DNA from: Synechococcus sp. MU1642
GTDB taxonomy: Bacteria; Cyanobacteriota; Cyanobacteriia; PCC-6307; Cyanobiaceae
DNA length: 64,000 bases
NCBI RefSeq assembly: GCF_020514115.1
Contig: NZ_VTKZ01000005.1
Coordinates: 62,001-126,000 of the forward strand
Direction of reading: 5' to 3'
Part shown: positions 27,575 to 38,251 of the stretch, piece by piece
Numbering within the stretch: the stretch's first letter is position 1
How the letters are laid out: the number at the start of each line of letters is the position of its first letter
The notes under the pieces: generated by a model
What the model was told of the DNA's origin: nothing
Databases searched by the model: none
The model's input: only the letters and a program-made list of their open reading frames with translations
Translations under genes and position numbers: made by a program

Positions 27575-28420
27575 GTGGCGGCACCGCGCCAACTGCTGCT
27601 TCGTCTCTGGGGTGTTGGAACCCTGGGATTGGTTCTGGCGATTGCGACAGGTGCCTATTTGTGGGAACAACAACTGCCGGAGCGGCTCCAGAGCGCCCTC
27701 GACGCGAATGACTACGAGGCCTGCATCCGCACCAGTGAGCAACTCGCATCCCTGCGCTGGTTGGGCGAAGGAGCACCGGAAGAGCAGGCCCTCTGCCGCC
27801 AGAAGCACGCCGAAGATCTCTGGGACCAAGGCGATCCGATCACTGCCCTCACGCTGCAGCAGCAACTGGTCGCTTCCGGCCATGGCGATCTAGACCTCCA
27901 TCGCAAGACCCTCGAACGCTGGCGCCAGGCCCTGATGGATCAGGCGATTGCTCTGTTTCGTGAGGGAGACCTGCAACAGGCACTTGAGTTACTGAATCCC
28001 CTGAAAGCCCCCGCACGCAGTTCGATCAGCCAACTCAGTGCAACGCTGATGGAGATCTGGAACCGCAACCAGTTGGAAGAGCGTCGGTTGGTCCAAATGG
28101 TGGAGCAGGAACGCTGGTGGGAGGCCTTGGACAGCCTCAACAAACTCGACCATCCCTGGTGGCAGCAGCAGGCAAGCGCCACCCGGCAACAGGTGGAGAG
28201 CGCCATTCAGGCCCTCGGCGAGGCCCAGCAACACCAACAACATCCAGCGGTGCATATCGACATTATCAGCGGTGACAGGCTGAATGCCGCCGTCGAGGAC
28301 CAGTTGCTCCAAGGATTGGACCCCTGGGCAGCCTTTTCCATGGGCTGCAGTCACCTTGGTGGTCGCGTTGAAGAGGACGGACCGGAAAGTTTCTGTCGGC
28401 GCTCATCCCCGAGCCCGTGA
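27575..28420 (+). CDS. Membrane-anchored helical-repeat-like hypothetical protein
   Basis: From GTG 27575 the product is 281 residues. One N-terminal membrane helix (about 12-30: GVGTLGLVLAIATGAYL) anchors a long soluble region rich in Leu, Gln, Glu and Trp with repeated helical pieces (ALDANDYEACIRTSEQLASL, ALTLQQQLVASGHGDL, ALFREGDLQQALELLNPL). The A..LF..GD...AL pattern resembles TPR helices. It follows the Hsp70-like gene closely in the same direction. The function is unknown; a partner or co-chaperone role is only inferred from position. Confidence 0.7.
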   Translation: MAAPRQLLLRLWGVGTLGLVLAIATGAYLWEQQLPERLQSALDANDYEACIRTSEQLASLRWLGEGAPEEQALCRQKHAEDLWDQGDPITALTLQQQLVASGHGDLDLHRKTLERWRQALMDQAIALFREGDLQQALELLNPLKAPARSSISQLSATLMEIWNRNQLEERRLVQMVEQERWWEALDSLNKLDHPWWQQQASATRQQVESAIQALGEAQQHQQHPAVHIDIISGDRLNAAVEDQLLQGLDPWAAFSMGCSHLGGRVEEDGPESFCRRSSPSP

Positions 28421-28450
28421 CAAGATGACTCTGTGGATGACTCAGGTGCG

Positions 28451-28672
28451 ATGAAGGCGGGCGACAGGGTGACGGTGGAGGCATCCGTCGTTGTGTTCAA
28501 CCATCCCGAACATCGGGGCCAGGCCTTTGACATGAAAGGCCAGTCCGGTGAGGTGGCGATCGTTCTCAATGATTGGAAAGGTCGGGTGATCAGCCCAACG
28601 CTTCCCGTGATCGTTGCCTTCGGCCGCTACAAAGCCCATTTCCGCACCGACGAACTCAAGCCTGCCGGCTAA
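28451..28672 (+). CDS. ftrV: Ferredoxin-thioredoxin reductase, variable (alpha) subunit
   Basis: FtrV is the small non-catalytic subunit of the heterodimer that passes light-derived electrons from ferredoxin to thioredoxin. The 73-residue product (KAGDRVTVEASVVVFNHPEH, then GQAFDMKGQSGEV and PVIVAFGRYKAHFRTDEL) has the SH3-like FtrV pattern. ATG 28451 is chosen over GTG 28433 because the family starts at the K.GDRV strand. Its last 17 bases overlap the convergent pyrR gene. The catalytic subunit ftrC is not in the window. Confidence 0.92.
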   Translation: MKAGDRVTVEASVVVFNHPEHRGQAFDMKGQSGEVAIVLNDWKGRVISPTLPVIVAFGRYKAHFRTDELKPAG

Positions 28673-29207
28673 CACGGCTGAGGAACACCCCCTCCTCATC
28701 ATCAACATCCCTTAGGCGCAGCTCGATGGTTTCGCTGCGTCGGGTCTGAACATCGCGGCCACAGAAATCAGGCTGAATCGGGAGCTCCCGATGGCCTCTA
28801 TCCACCATGGCCAGCAACATCACCCTTTGCGGCCGCCCCCAGCTCTGCATGGCCTCCAACGCGGCACGCACCGTCCGCCCCGTGAAGATCACATCGTCCA
28901 CCAGGATCACCTGTCGGTCCTCAATGCTGGTGGGCAGAGTCGTGAGCTGGGGCAGACGGGTGCCGATGCGCTCCAGATCATCGCGATGGAACGTGGGATC
29001 AATAGCCCCCTGGGAGATGGCATGGCCCGTCAACCGCTCCAATTCCCGCGCCAAAACCCTGGACAACTGAACGCCACGGGTGGGGATTCCCAACAGCATC
29101 AATCGACGACTGTCGTCGGCACTCTCCAGCACCTGTGACGCCAAACGCGCCAGGGTTAAACCAAGCTCACGCTCCGAGAGAATTTCGATCCGGTCTGGGT
29201 CGGCCAT
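28656..29207 (-). CDS. pyrR: PyrR-like bifunctional pyrimidine regulator / uracil phosphoribosyltransferase
   Basis: The 183-residue protein has the PRTase fold with the PRPP-binding motif VILVDDVIFTGRTVRAALEAM near residue 100, the early GIPTRGVQLSRVLARE segment and VDRGHRELPIQPDFCGR near residue 137, all typical of PyrR. In Gram-positive bacteria PyrR attenuates pyr operons by RNA binding; here it may act mainly as an enzyme, since no pyr gene or attenuator is nearby. It converges on ftrV with a 17-base overlap. Confidence 0.93.
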   Translation of the reverse strand: MADPDRIEILSERELGLTLARLASQVLESADDSRRLMLLGIPTRGVQLSRVLARELERLTGHAISQGAIDPTFHRDDLERIGTRLPQLTTLPTSIEDRQVILVDDVIFTGRTVRAALEAMQSWGRPQRVMLLAMVDRGHRELPIQPDFCGRDVQTRRSETIELRLRDVDDEEGVFLSRVSRQA

Positions 29208-29315
29208 GGAGGGTTGAGCGTTGCAGGGGTGTTGGGATTGGGTGAAACTTGAGCTTGAGGGCGGGCGTGGCGTTAGGTTGATTCTGCAAGAGTCCTTGAG
29301 AACCGTCGGTCGCGG

Positions 29316-30953
29316 GTGAACGTGGGGAAAAGCACTACCAACGGTTCAGGACGCTCCGGGACAGTTGCACCGGTTGTCTTGGCCATTCTTGATGGCTGGG
29401 GGTACAGGAGCGCAAGCGAGCACAACGCGATCCAGCAAAGCGTCACTCCTGTTATGGATGCCCTGTGGCATGCCTATCCACACACCTTGATTGAGGCCAG
29501 TGGCTCCCATGTGGGACTGCCCGATCAACAGATGGGCAACTCTGAAGTGGGCCACCTGACCATCGGTGCAGGCCGCATCATTCGCCAGGAGTTGGTGCGG
29601 ATCAGCGACACGGTGCGCAGCAATCAACTGAGCGACACCCAAGCGCTCAAGGAACTAGTCGAACGCACTCAAAGGCGGGGCGGGACCCTGCACCTGCTTG
29701 GCCTCTGCTCCGATGGTGGCGTCCACAGCCATGTGGACCATCTCTGTGGGCTGATCCAGTGGGCTGCCGACAGCGGCATCTCCGATCTCGCCGTGCATGC
29801 CATCACCGATGGTCGCGACACACCCACCCAGAGCGCACCGGGATACATCAGCCAGGTTGAAGCAGCCCTGAGCCGAAGCGGCGTGGGCCAGCTAGCCAGC
29901 CTCTGTGGCAGGTACTGGGCCATGGACCGGGACAAGCGCTGGGAGCGAATCGAAAAGGCTTACAACCTCTACACCGATCCAAACATCGCTGTTGACAGCC
30001 GTACTGCAGACCAGGTGCTCGTAGACAGTTATGCCGAGGAGATCACCGATGAATTCCTCGAACCGGTGCGGCTTCAGAACAGCGTCATCAAGGACGGTGA
30101 CAGTGTTCTGGTGTTCAACTTCCGACCCGATCGCGCCCGTCAGATCGTGCAGGCGCTTTGCCTACGCAACTTCGAGGGGTTCGAGCGCAGCCACACTCCG
30201 GATTTAGACGTGGTGACCTTCACTCAGGTGGAACAAGACCTGCCCGTTCAAGTCGTCTTCCCTCCTGAGCCGCTCGACCAGCTGTTGGGGCAGGTGGTAG
30301 CCGACGCCGGGCTGAAGCAGTACCGCACTGCCGAAACGGAGAAGTATCCCCACGTCACTTACTTCATGAACGGTGGCATCGAACAGCCACTGTCGGGTGA
30401 AGAGCGTCACTTAGTGCCCTCGCCGAGGGTCGCCACCTACGACCTTTCACCGGCGATGTCGGCCAAGCAACTCACCGACAGCTGTATTTCAGCCATTGAG
30501 AAGGCAGAATATTCACTGATTGTGATCAACTACGCCAACCCCGACATGGTGGGGCACACCGGTGTGATGGGTGCCGCCAAGGAGGCCATCCAAACCGTGG
30601 ACGGCTGCATTGGCCGGTTGTTGGATGCGGTGGGGCGTCAGGGCGGAACCATGCTGATCACGGCTGATCATGGCAATGCAGAGTTGATGCAGGGCCCGGA
30701 TGGTCAGGCCTGGACCGCCCACACCACCAATCCTGTACCAGCGATCCTGATCGAGGGAGAACAGCGCAAACTTCCTGGCCATGGCAACGCGATCACACTC
30801 CGCGATAACGGAGGCCTTGCCGATATCGCACCCACCTTGCTGCAGATTCTTGACCTAGCTCAACCAGCGGCCATGACCGGCCAAAGCCTGATTGCACCCA
30901 TGTCCCAAATGGACCCCACCCCTAAGACCGCTAGGCTTCCCCTCTCCGTATGA
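29316..30953 (+). CDS. gpmI: 2,3-bisphosphoglycerate-independent phosphoglycerate mutase
   Basis: GpmI interconverts 3- and 2-phosphoglycerate using two Mn2+ ions. The 545-residue product shows LDGWGYR (first metal motif), [15 protein letters not shown] with the phospho-serine, [33 protein letters not shown] and TADHGNAE. The start is GTG 29316 (a further GTG lies two codons on). Its stop overlaps the secG start by four bases. Confidence 0.97.
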   Translation: MNVGKSTTNGSGRSGTVAPVVLAILDGWGYRSASEHNAIQQSVTPVMDALWHAYPHTLIEASGSHVGLPDQQMGNSEVGHLTIGAGRIIRQELVRISDTVRSNQLSDTQALKELVERTQRRGGTLHLLGLCSDGGVHSHVDHLCGLIQWAADSGISDLAVHAITDGRDTPTQSAPGYISQVEAALSRSGVGQLASLCGRYWAMDRDKRWERIEKAYNLYTDPNIAVDSRTADQVLVDSYAEEITDEFLEPVRLQNSVIKDGDSVLVFNFRPDRARQIVQALCLRNFEGFERSHTPDLDVVTFTQVEQDLPVQVVFPPEPLDQLLGQVVADAGLKQYRTAETEKYPHVTYFMNGGIEQPLSGEERHLVPSPRVATYDLSPAMSAKQLTDSCISAIEKAEYSLIVINYANPDMVGHTGVMGAAKEAIQTVDGCIGRLLDAVGRQGGTMLITADHGNAELMQGPDGQAWTAHTTNPVPAILIEGEQRKLPGHGNAITLRDNGGLADIAPTLLQILDLAQPAAMTGQSLIAPMSQMDPTPKTARLPLSV

Positions 30954-31183
30954 CGTTGACCTCAATTTTGTCCTGGAGCTGGATCGGTACAGGCCTTCTG
31001 TTGATCGTTCTGGTGCTGCTGCATAGCCCCAAAGGTGATGGTATGGGTGGTTTGGCTGCGAGCGGCAGCTCCATGTTCAGCAGCGCCAGCAGTGCTGAAG
31101 CAACGTTGAATCGGCTGACATGGACTTGCCTGGCGATATTTTTGTCCTTGGCCGTGATCCTGAGTGCTGGTTGGTTGAACTAA
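30950..31183 (+). CDS. secG: Preprotein translocase subunit SecG
   Basis: SecG supports the SecYE channel. The 77-residue product has two membrane helices (about 8-22 and 54-73) joined by the Gly/Ser-rich loop [19 protein letters not shown], the family hallmark. It starts with an ATGA overlap on the gpmI stop. No terminator hairpin with a T-run is seen after it; a noncoding AT-rich stretch follows. Confidence 0.94.
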   Translation: MTLTSILSWSWIGTGLLLIVLVLLHSPKGDGMGGLAASGSSMFSSASSAEATLNRLTWTCLAIFLSLAVILSAGWLN

Positions 31184-31592
31184 ACCAACCCGTTCAGAAA
31201 CTCAATTTTGAGCATGCATTCTTTGCAGGAAGCTCCAACCTGATGGCTGAATTGCTCGTTATCGACTTACCACTCTGCTTCGATCAGTTTCGCGAGCCAA
31301 AAGAATCTCGAAAAAAGATTTAGAGCAAAACCCAAAACAAAAACCGAGGCAGCATTTCGAGATCTACAAACCATGCGTTCATCACGCAGCCAGAATTGAT
31401 TTATGTGGAAGCAGTCTTGAACTGAAGCCACGACACTTCAGAAATAATAAAATCATTCAACCAATATCTGGTCGAACAGCAAACCACAGGCCAGCAAAGC
31501 GATTGTGAAGCCAAGAATCTGCAGAATTTGCCCATAAAGACCAAGTGATCGCAGTCAAAAATACCTAGGAACCAGAGGGCAAAACAAAAAAG
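31184..31592. other. AT-rich intergenic region with a possible tiny membrane peptide remnant
   Basis: These 409 bases are visibly richer in A and T than all neighbours and contain no ordinary gene. On the minus strand, 31554 to 31453 is an open frame of 33 codons beginning with CTG just after an in-frame TGA; it encodes a hydrophobic segment (QILQILGFTIALLACGLLFD) like a one-helix membrane peptide. No ATG, GTG or TTG opens it, so it may be decayed or accidental. Confidence 0.5.
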
Positions 31593-31964
31593 TCAATTGG
31601 GGCTTTTCAAACCAGATTTCAAAAAAGCAATTTCCTTGTAGACCCGATCCAACTCATACAACGTTTTTGTTTCCTTCTTTTCGAGGATTTCAATGCGCTT
31701 CAACAAATCTTCCAACAATTTATTTTGCAGAGATTCAACCTGAACTTGCCTTTTTTGCACGCCTTTCGACGGAGCCGAAGCCGTGCTGGCTTTGGAAAGT
31801 ATTCCTCCATCCGTTTCGACGTACAGCAGTGCAAGACGCTCCAACACCTTGGAGTAGGCCTTGTCTTGCTGTCGGCAGAGGTCCTTGAAACGCTGCAGCG
31901 TCTCAGGAGAAAACTGGGCGGCAAAGGCACCTGGGCGCTGGGGCATGTGTCCCGACATAACCAT
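31593..31964 (-). CDS. Hypothetical protein with ribbon-helix-helix-like and coiled-coil parts
   Basis: From ATG 31964 the product is 123 residues; starts at 31958, 31946 or 32045 are possible. Residues about 15-50 (FSPETLQRFKDLCRQQDKAY, then SKVLERLALLYVE) resemble a ribbon-helix-helix or similar small DNA-binding unit. A linker rich in Ser and Ala follows, then a Lys/Glu/Leu coiled coil to the end (LLEDLLKRIEILEKKE). The 3' half is AT-rich compared with the GC-rich neighbours. I do not recognise the family. Confidence 0.6.
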   Translation of the reverse strand: MVMSGHMPQRPGAFAAQFSPETLQRFKDLCRQQDKAYSKVLERLALLYVETDGGILSKASTASAPSKGVQKRQVQVESLQNKLLEDLLKRIEILEKKETKTLYELDRVYKEIAFLKSGLKSPN

Positions 31965-32088
31965 ACGTAGCAAGACGTTAGCCGGCGCAGAGATGCACCT
32001 CACATCCTTCACGGCCTGCAACTGACACTGCCCCCCACGAGCCACATGTCTTGCAAAATCTAGGCTTTACAAGACAGTTTCCGGGCAT

Positions 32089-32114
32089 AAAAAAGAGGCC
32101 CCACAGGACCTCTT
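32089..32114 (-). terminator. Rho-independent terminator of groES-groEL
   Basis: On the minus strand AAGAGG (32114-32109) pairs with CCTCTT (32098-32093) around a ten-base loop and continues into further T. It lies about 50 bases after the groEL stop. Confidence 0.8.
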
Positions 32115-32167
32115 GGCATGACTTGAGTTGGCGTGATCGGGTGGTCGCTTGACCACCCGCACTTCGA

Positions 32168-33799
32168 TCAGTAGTCGAAGTCGCCGCCGCCCATGCCGCC
32201 GGCAGGAGCTGCTTCCTTCTTTTCGGGCAGATCAGCCACGATGCACTCGGTGGTCAGCACCATGCCAGCGATGGACGCGGCATTTTGCAGACCGGAGCGG
32301 GTCACCTTGGCGGGGTCAACAATTCCGGCAGCCAACATGTCGACATACTGAGCGGTGGCAGCATTGAAGCCTTCGGCTCCAGCGCGAGCCTTGACGTTTT
32401 CAGCCACAACAGCGCCGTTGGCACCTGCGTTTTCAGCGATACGCATCAAGGGAGCAGTCAGAGCAGCAGCCACGATGTTGGCGCCGATCAGTTCCTCGCC
32501 GGACAGGCTGGAGGCAGCCCACTGCTCCAGGGCAGGAGCCAGGTGAGCCAGGGTAGTGCCGCCGCCAGGAACGATGCCTTCCTCAACAGCCGCCTTAGTG
32601 GCGTTGATGGCGTCTTCGAGACGGAGTTTCTTGTCCTTCATCTCGGTTTCGGTGGCCGCACCCACCTTCACCACAGCCACGCCACCGGCCAGCTTGGCCA
32701 GACGCTCCTGCAGCTTTTCCTTGTCGTAAGTGGAGTCGGTCTCGTCCATCTGCTTCTTGATCTGGTCGCAGCGGGCGCCGACAGCCGCCTCATTGCCCTC
32801 GGCAACGATGGTGGTGGTGTCCTTGTTGATCGTGATGCGACGGGCGGTGCCCAGCATCTCGAGCTTGGCGTTCTCCAGCTTGAGACCAGCGTCCTCGGTG
32901 ATCAGCTGACCATTGGTAAGCACAGCCATGTCTTCCAACATGGCCTTGCGGCGATCACCGAAACCAGGAGCCTTCACAGCGGCCACGTTCAGCACGCCCC
33001 GCAGGCGGTTCACCACAAGGGTGGCGAGGGCTTCCTTCTCAATGTCCTCAGCAATGATCAGTAGAGGCTTGCCGGTGCGGGCGATTTGCTCCAGCACAGG
33101 AACCAGATCCTGCACAAGACCGATCTTTTTATCGGTGAGCAGGATGTAGGGCTCGTCGAGGACGGCTTCCATCCGCTCGGTATCGGTGGCGAAGTAAGGC
33201 GAGATGTAGCCCTTATCGAAGCGCATGCCCTCGGTGACCTCGAGCTCGGTCTCCATGGACTTGCCCTCTTCGAGAGAGATCACACCTTCCTTGCCAACCT
33301 TGTCCATGGCATCGGCGATCATCTTGCCGACTTCTTCGTCGTTGCCAGCGGAGATGGTGCCCACCTGGGCGATGGCGTTGCTGTCAGCGATGGGCTTGGC
33401 CATTTCCTTGATCTTGCTGACCAGAAAATCGGAAGCCTTGTCGATGCCTTTCTTCAGGGTGATGGCATTGGCACCGGCAGCCACATTGCGCAGACCCGCC
33501 TTGACCATGGCGTGGGCCAGAACGGTGGCGGTGGTGGTGCCGTCACCGGCAGCGTCGTTGGTTTTGGAGGCGGCCTGACGGATCAGAGCAACACCAGTGT
33601 TCTCGATGTGGTCTTCGAGCTCGATCTCCTTGGCGATGGTGACACCGTCATTAATGATCTGGGGTGCGCCGAACTTCTTCTCGAGCACCACGTTGCGACC
33701 CTTGGGACCCAGGGTCACGGCGACGGCTTCGCAAAGGATGTCGATTCCTTTTTCGAGAGCGCGACGGGCGTTCTCGTTGTAGATGATGCGCTTTGCCAT
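32168..33799 (-). CDS. groL: 60 kDa chaperonin GroEL
   Basis: GroEL folds proteins in an ATP-driven double ring capped by GroES. The 543-residue product has [17 protein letters not shown], the ATP loop [18 protein letters not shown], and the C-terminal [10 protein letters not shown] tail. Cyanobacteria usually have two groEL genes; the one coupled to groES, as here, is normally groEL1. It lies 77 bases after groES and shares its CIRCE-controlled promoter. Confidence 0.98.
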   Translation of the reverse strand: MAKRIIYNENARRALEKGIDILCEAVAVTLGPKGRNVVLEKKFGAPQIINDGVTIAKEIELEDHIENTGVALIRQAASKTNDAAGDGTTTATVLAHAMVKAGLRNVAAGANAITLKKGIDKASDFLVSKIKEMAKPIADSNAIAQVGTISAGNDEEVGKMIADAMDKVGKEGVISLEEGKSMETELEVTEGMRFDKGYISPYFATDTERMEAVLDEPYILLTDKKIGLVQDLVPVLEQIARTGKPLLIIAEDIEKEALATLVVNRLRGVLNVAAVKAPGFGDRRKAMLEDMAVLTNGQLITEDAGLKLENAKLEMLGTARRITINKDTTTIVAEGNEAAVGARCDQIKKQMDETDSTYDKEKLQERLAKLAGGVAVVKVGAATETEMKDKKLRLEDAINATKAAVEEGIVPGGGTTLAHLAPALEQWAASSLSGEELIGANIVAAALTAPLMRIAENAGANGAVVAENVKARAGAEGFNAATAQYVDMLAAGIVDPAKVTRSGLQNAASIAGMVLTTECIVADLPEKKEAAPAGGMGGGDFDY

Positions 33800-33876
33800 G
33801 GAAGGCGTTTCCTAATGAAGAGGATGATTGAGGAAGGCTGAGTTGAGACTCAAGCCACAATGCAGCGGGACTGGTC

Positions 33877-34188
33877 TTAGTTGACGACAGCCAGGATGTC
33901 CTTCTCGGACAGCAGCACGTATTCATCGCTGCCGAGCTTGATGTCGGTGCCGGCGTACTTGCTGTAGAGGACCTTGTCGCCCACACCAACTTCGGGAGCC
34001 TGACGGCTGCCGTCGTCGTTGCACTTGCCAGGGCCCACCTGAACCACTTCACCCACCTGGGGCTTTTCTTTGGCGGTGTCAGGCAGAAGGATGCCGCCGG
34101 CGGTCTTCTCTTCGGATTCAGAGACCTTGACGAACACGCGGTCGCCGAGGGGTTTGACGGTCGAGACGCTGAGAGAAACAGCAGCCAT
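33877..34188 (-). CDS. groES: 10 kDa co-chaperonin GroES
   Basis: The 103-residue product has [11 protein letters not shown] at the start, the mobile loop region [39 protein letters not shown] and [11 protein letters not shown] at the end. The ATG at 34188 ([11 protein letters not shown]) matches family starts. A CIRCE operator lies 53-79 bases upstream, pointing to HrcA control. It is divergent from atpD across 222 bases. Confidence 0.98.
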   Translation of the reverse strand: MAAVSLSVSTVKPLGDRVFVKVSESEEKTAGGILLPDTAKEKPQVGEVVQVGPGKCNDDGSRQAPEVGVGDKVLYSKYAGTDIKLGSDEYVLLSEKDILAVVN

Positions 34189-34240
34189 AGGTATTTGCAG
34201 GAGCAGGGACAGGGCGCAATGCGCCACGCATCGACGCGAG

Positions 34241-34267
34241 TTGGCACTCGATGCCGATGAGTGCCAA
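34241..34267. promoter_or_regulatory. CIRCE operator (HrcA binding site) for groES-groEL
   Basis: Perfect inverted repeat TTGGCACTC, nine-base spacer, GAGTGCCAA. It differs from the consensus TTAGCACTC-N9-GAGTGCTAA only by the same change in each arm. It sits upstream of groES, so the heat-shock repressor HrcA should bind here. It is also upstream of divergent atpD (144 bases from its start). Confidence 0.95.
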
Positions 34268-34350
34268 CGTATGCAACCCACCACCCCTCAGGCCATACCT
34301 CAAGCTGTGCGGGTGACCGAACCAATGAGGAAAAACCACAGCAGTGGTAA

Positions 34351-35874
<1,524 letters not shown>

Positions 35875-35945
35875 TCACTGTGGGGGTGTGAATCACACCC
35901 CCGATCACGTTCTCGACAGTCCGTTCTCTTTTCGAACCAAGGTTC

Positions 35946-36356
35946 ATGTCCCTCACCCTCCGCGTGCTGGCAACAGACCAGAACGTCTTTGATGGCAGCG
36001 CCGACGAGGTGATCCTGCCCAGCACCACCGGTCAACTCGGCATCCTGCCTGGCCACATCTCCCTGCTCACCGCCATCGACACCGGCGTGCTTCGGGTACG
36101 TGCAAACGGTGCTTGGAACTCCATCGCCCTGATGGGGGGTTTCGCCGAAGTGGATGCTGATGAAGTCACCGTTCTGGTGAACAAGGCCGAACTGGGCAGC
36201 GCCATCGATGGCGCTGCCGCCGAGACCGCTTTCCAGAAGGCCACCACCCTGGTGGCTGGCATGGAAGGCCAACCGGCTTCTCCGGAAAAGCTCAAGGCCC
36301 AGCAACAGCTGAATGAAGCTCGCGCTCGTCTTCAGGCCAGCAAAACAGCCGACTGA
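35946..36356 (+). CDS. atpC: ATP synthase F1 epsilon subunit
   Basis: The 136-residue product has the beta-sandwich (LTLRVLATDQNVFDGSADEV, STTGQLGILPGHISLLTAID, MGGFAEVDADEVTVLV) and a C-terminal helical pair (EKLKAQQQLNEARARLQASK) that can inhibit ATP hydrolysis. It closes the atpD-atpC operon and is followed by a strong terminator. Confidence 0.98.
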   Translation: MSLTLRVLATDQNVFDGSADEVILPSTTGQLGILPGHISLLTAIDTGVLRVRANGAWNSIALMGGFAEVDADEVTVLVNKAELGSAIDGAAAETAFQKATTLVAGMEGQPASPEKLKAQQQLNEARARLQASKTAD

Positions 36357-36390
36357 TTCATCCACCTGTTCCACGGATGATGTACAACGC

Positions 36391-36418
36391 GCCAGGGGTT
36401 TCCGCCCCTGGCTTTTTT
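36391..36418 (+). terminator. Rho-independent terminator of atpD-atpC
   Basis: GCCAGGGG at 36391-36398 pairs perfectly with CCCCTGGC at 36405-36412 around a six-base loop and runs into six T. Confidence 0.95.
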
Positions 36419-36465
36419 AATGGTGGTTTTTGGATCTTTTATCAGATATTGGTAGGTGGTAGGCA

Positions 36466-36492
36466 CAAAAAAACCTGCCCGAAGGCAGGTTT
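36466..36492 (-). terminator. Rho-independent terminator of the PSRP-3 gene
   Basis: On the minus strand, AAACCTGCC, a TTCG loop (36483-36480) and GGCAGG run into seven T (36473-36467). The tetraloop and stem are a classical strong terminator, about 30 bases after the stop of the PSRP-3 gene. Confidence 0.92.
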
Positions 36493-36521
36493 CTGCGGAC
36501 AAGCTGAAAAGCGGAGCAGAG

Positions 36522-37091
<570 letters not shown>

Positions 37092-37100
37092 TCAGACGTT

Positions 37101-37862
37101 CTGGGATCCCCAACCATCCTGCTGTTCGACATCGATGGTGTAATCCGCGATGTAGCGGGCAGCTACCGACGGGCCCTCCAATGCACCGTGCAGCACTACT
37201 GCGGTTGGCAGCCCAGCGCTGATGCCATCGATGCATTGAAGGCCGAAGGAGCTTGGAACAACGACTGGGACGCGAGCCTTGAACTGCTGAGGCGCCATGG
37301 TGCTGAGTTGCCGGATCGCGCCGCGCTGATCGATGTGTTCAGCGGCTTTTACTTCGGGGGTGATCCGGAAGGGGATCCCAGCCAATGGACGGGCTTCATC
37401 GGCGATGAGCCTCTTTTAGTGGACACCAGTTTTTTCGCCACGCTGTCGGAGCGAAAGCTGCGCTGGGGATTTGTGAGCGGGGCTGAGCCTCCCTCAGCCC
37501 GCTTCGTGCTGCAGCAGCGCCTGGGACTCCAGAACCCTCCCCTGATCGCGATGGGCGATGCCCCCGACAAACCGAACCCCACAGGCTTGATCCGCCTGGC
37601 CAAAGCCCTTGGAGCGGATAGCGAGGGAGCGCAGGTGGCTTATCTCGGCGACACCGTGGCCGATGTGCACACCGTGATCCAGGCCCGCAAACACTGGCCG
37701 GAACAACACTTCGTGAGTCTTGCGGTAGCGCCGCCTCACCTGCAAACCGCAGAGCAGGCTGCGGCGCGCGAAATCTATGAACAACGGCTGCGGGAGGCCG
37801 GCGCCGATCAAGTGCTGATGGGCACCAAAGCTTTGCTGTCCTGGGAGGGAGCCACGGCGTGA
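37101..37862 (+). CDS. HAD-superfamily (subfamily IA) phosphatase-like protein with no ordinary start codon
   Basis: The frame encodes all HAD motifs: I LLFDIDGVIRDV (from 37119), II VSGAEPP, III KPNPTG and IV YLGDTVADVHTV. Motif I with the nucleophile Asp lies before the first GTG (37188), so that GTG cannot be the start of a working enzyme. Between the upstream stop TAA (37071) and motif I there is no ATG, GTG or TTG; CTG 37101 or ATC 37116 are the only candidates, so the start given is a guess. About 253 residues. The stop overlaps the GTG of the decayed antiporter gene (GTGA). Confidence 0.8.
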   Translation: MGSPTILLFDIDGVIRDVAGSYRRALQCTVQHYCGWQPSADAIDALKAEGAWNNDWDASLELLRRHGAELPDRAALIDVFSGFYFGGDPEGDPSQWTGFIGDEPLLVDTSFFATLSERKLRWGFVSGAEPPSARFVLQQRLGLQNPPLIAMGDAPDKPNPTGLIRLAKALGADSEGAQVAYLGDTVADVHTVIQARKHWPEQHFVSLAVAPPHLQTAEQAAAREIYEQRLREAGADQVLMGTKALLSWEGATA

Positions 37863-38251
37863 GGGCAGCTGTCCTCCGCGAAACTCCGCTGCTGAACGGA
37901 CTGCTAACCCTGGTCGGCCATGAGACCACCAACCTGCTCGACTGGCTGCTGCTGAGCCCGCCCTGGCCGTGCTGAGGGCCTTGCCCTGCTCAGTCTGCTG
38001 GTGCTTCTGATGGCGCGGGGGTGGCGCACCATGCCGACCAACTGGCGGAGCGCCTCGGGGAACCGCTGGGAACCTTGGTGCTGACAGGGTCCATGATCGT
38101 GATTGAACTGGCCTTAATCGCCTCCACGATGCTGACGGGTGAGACGAACCCGACCCTGGCTCGAGACTCGATGTTCTCGGTGCTGATGATCGTGCTCACA
38201 GAGGTCAAGGGCATGATCTTGATCAACGCTCCATCGCAGCAACGCTCTTGA
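37859..38251 (+). pseudogene. Remnant of a ChaA-type Ca2+/H+ (cation/proton) antiporter gene
   Basis: Pieces of the N-terminal part of a ChaA-like antiporter remain in two frames. Frame A gives LRETPLLNGLLTLVGHETTN up to a TGA at 37973. A shifted frame gives a membrane helix (LALLSLLVLLMARG). Back in frame A after a five-G run (about 38013-38020) comes HADQLAERLGEPLGTLVLTG, then EVALIA-like and NPTLARDSMFSVLMIVL, the conserved core. The frame then loses similarity and ends inside the pepP 3' end, so the C-terminal two thirds are missing. The GTG at 37859 overlaps the HAD stop, as a once coupled gene would. Family assignment is from motif memory. Confidence 0.72.

Noticed and set aside
31120-31323. 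67-codon plus-strand frame overlapping the secG end
   Set aside because: Half of it reads the secG gene in another frame and the rest is the AT-rich noncoding stretch; no start signal.
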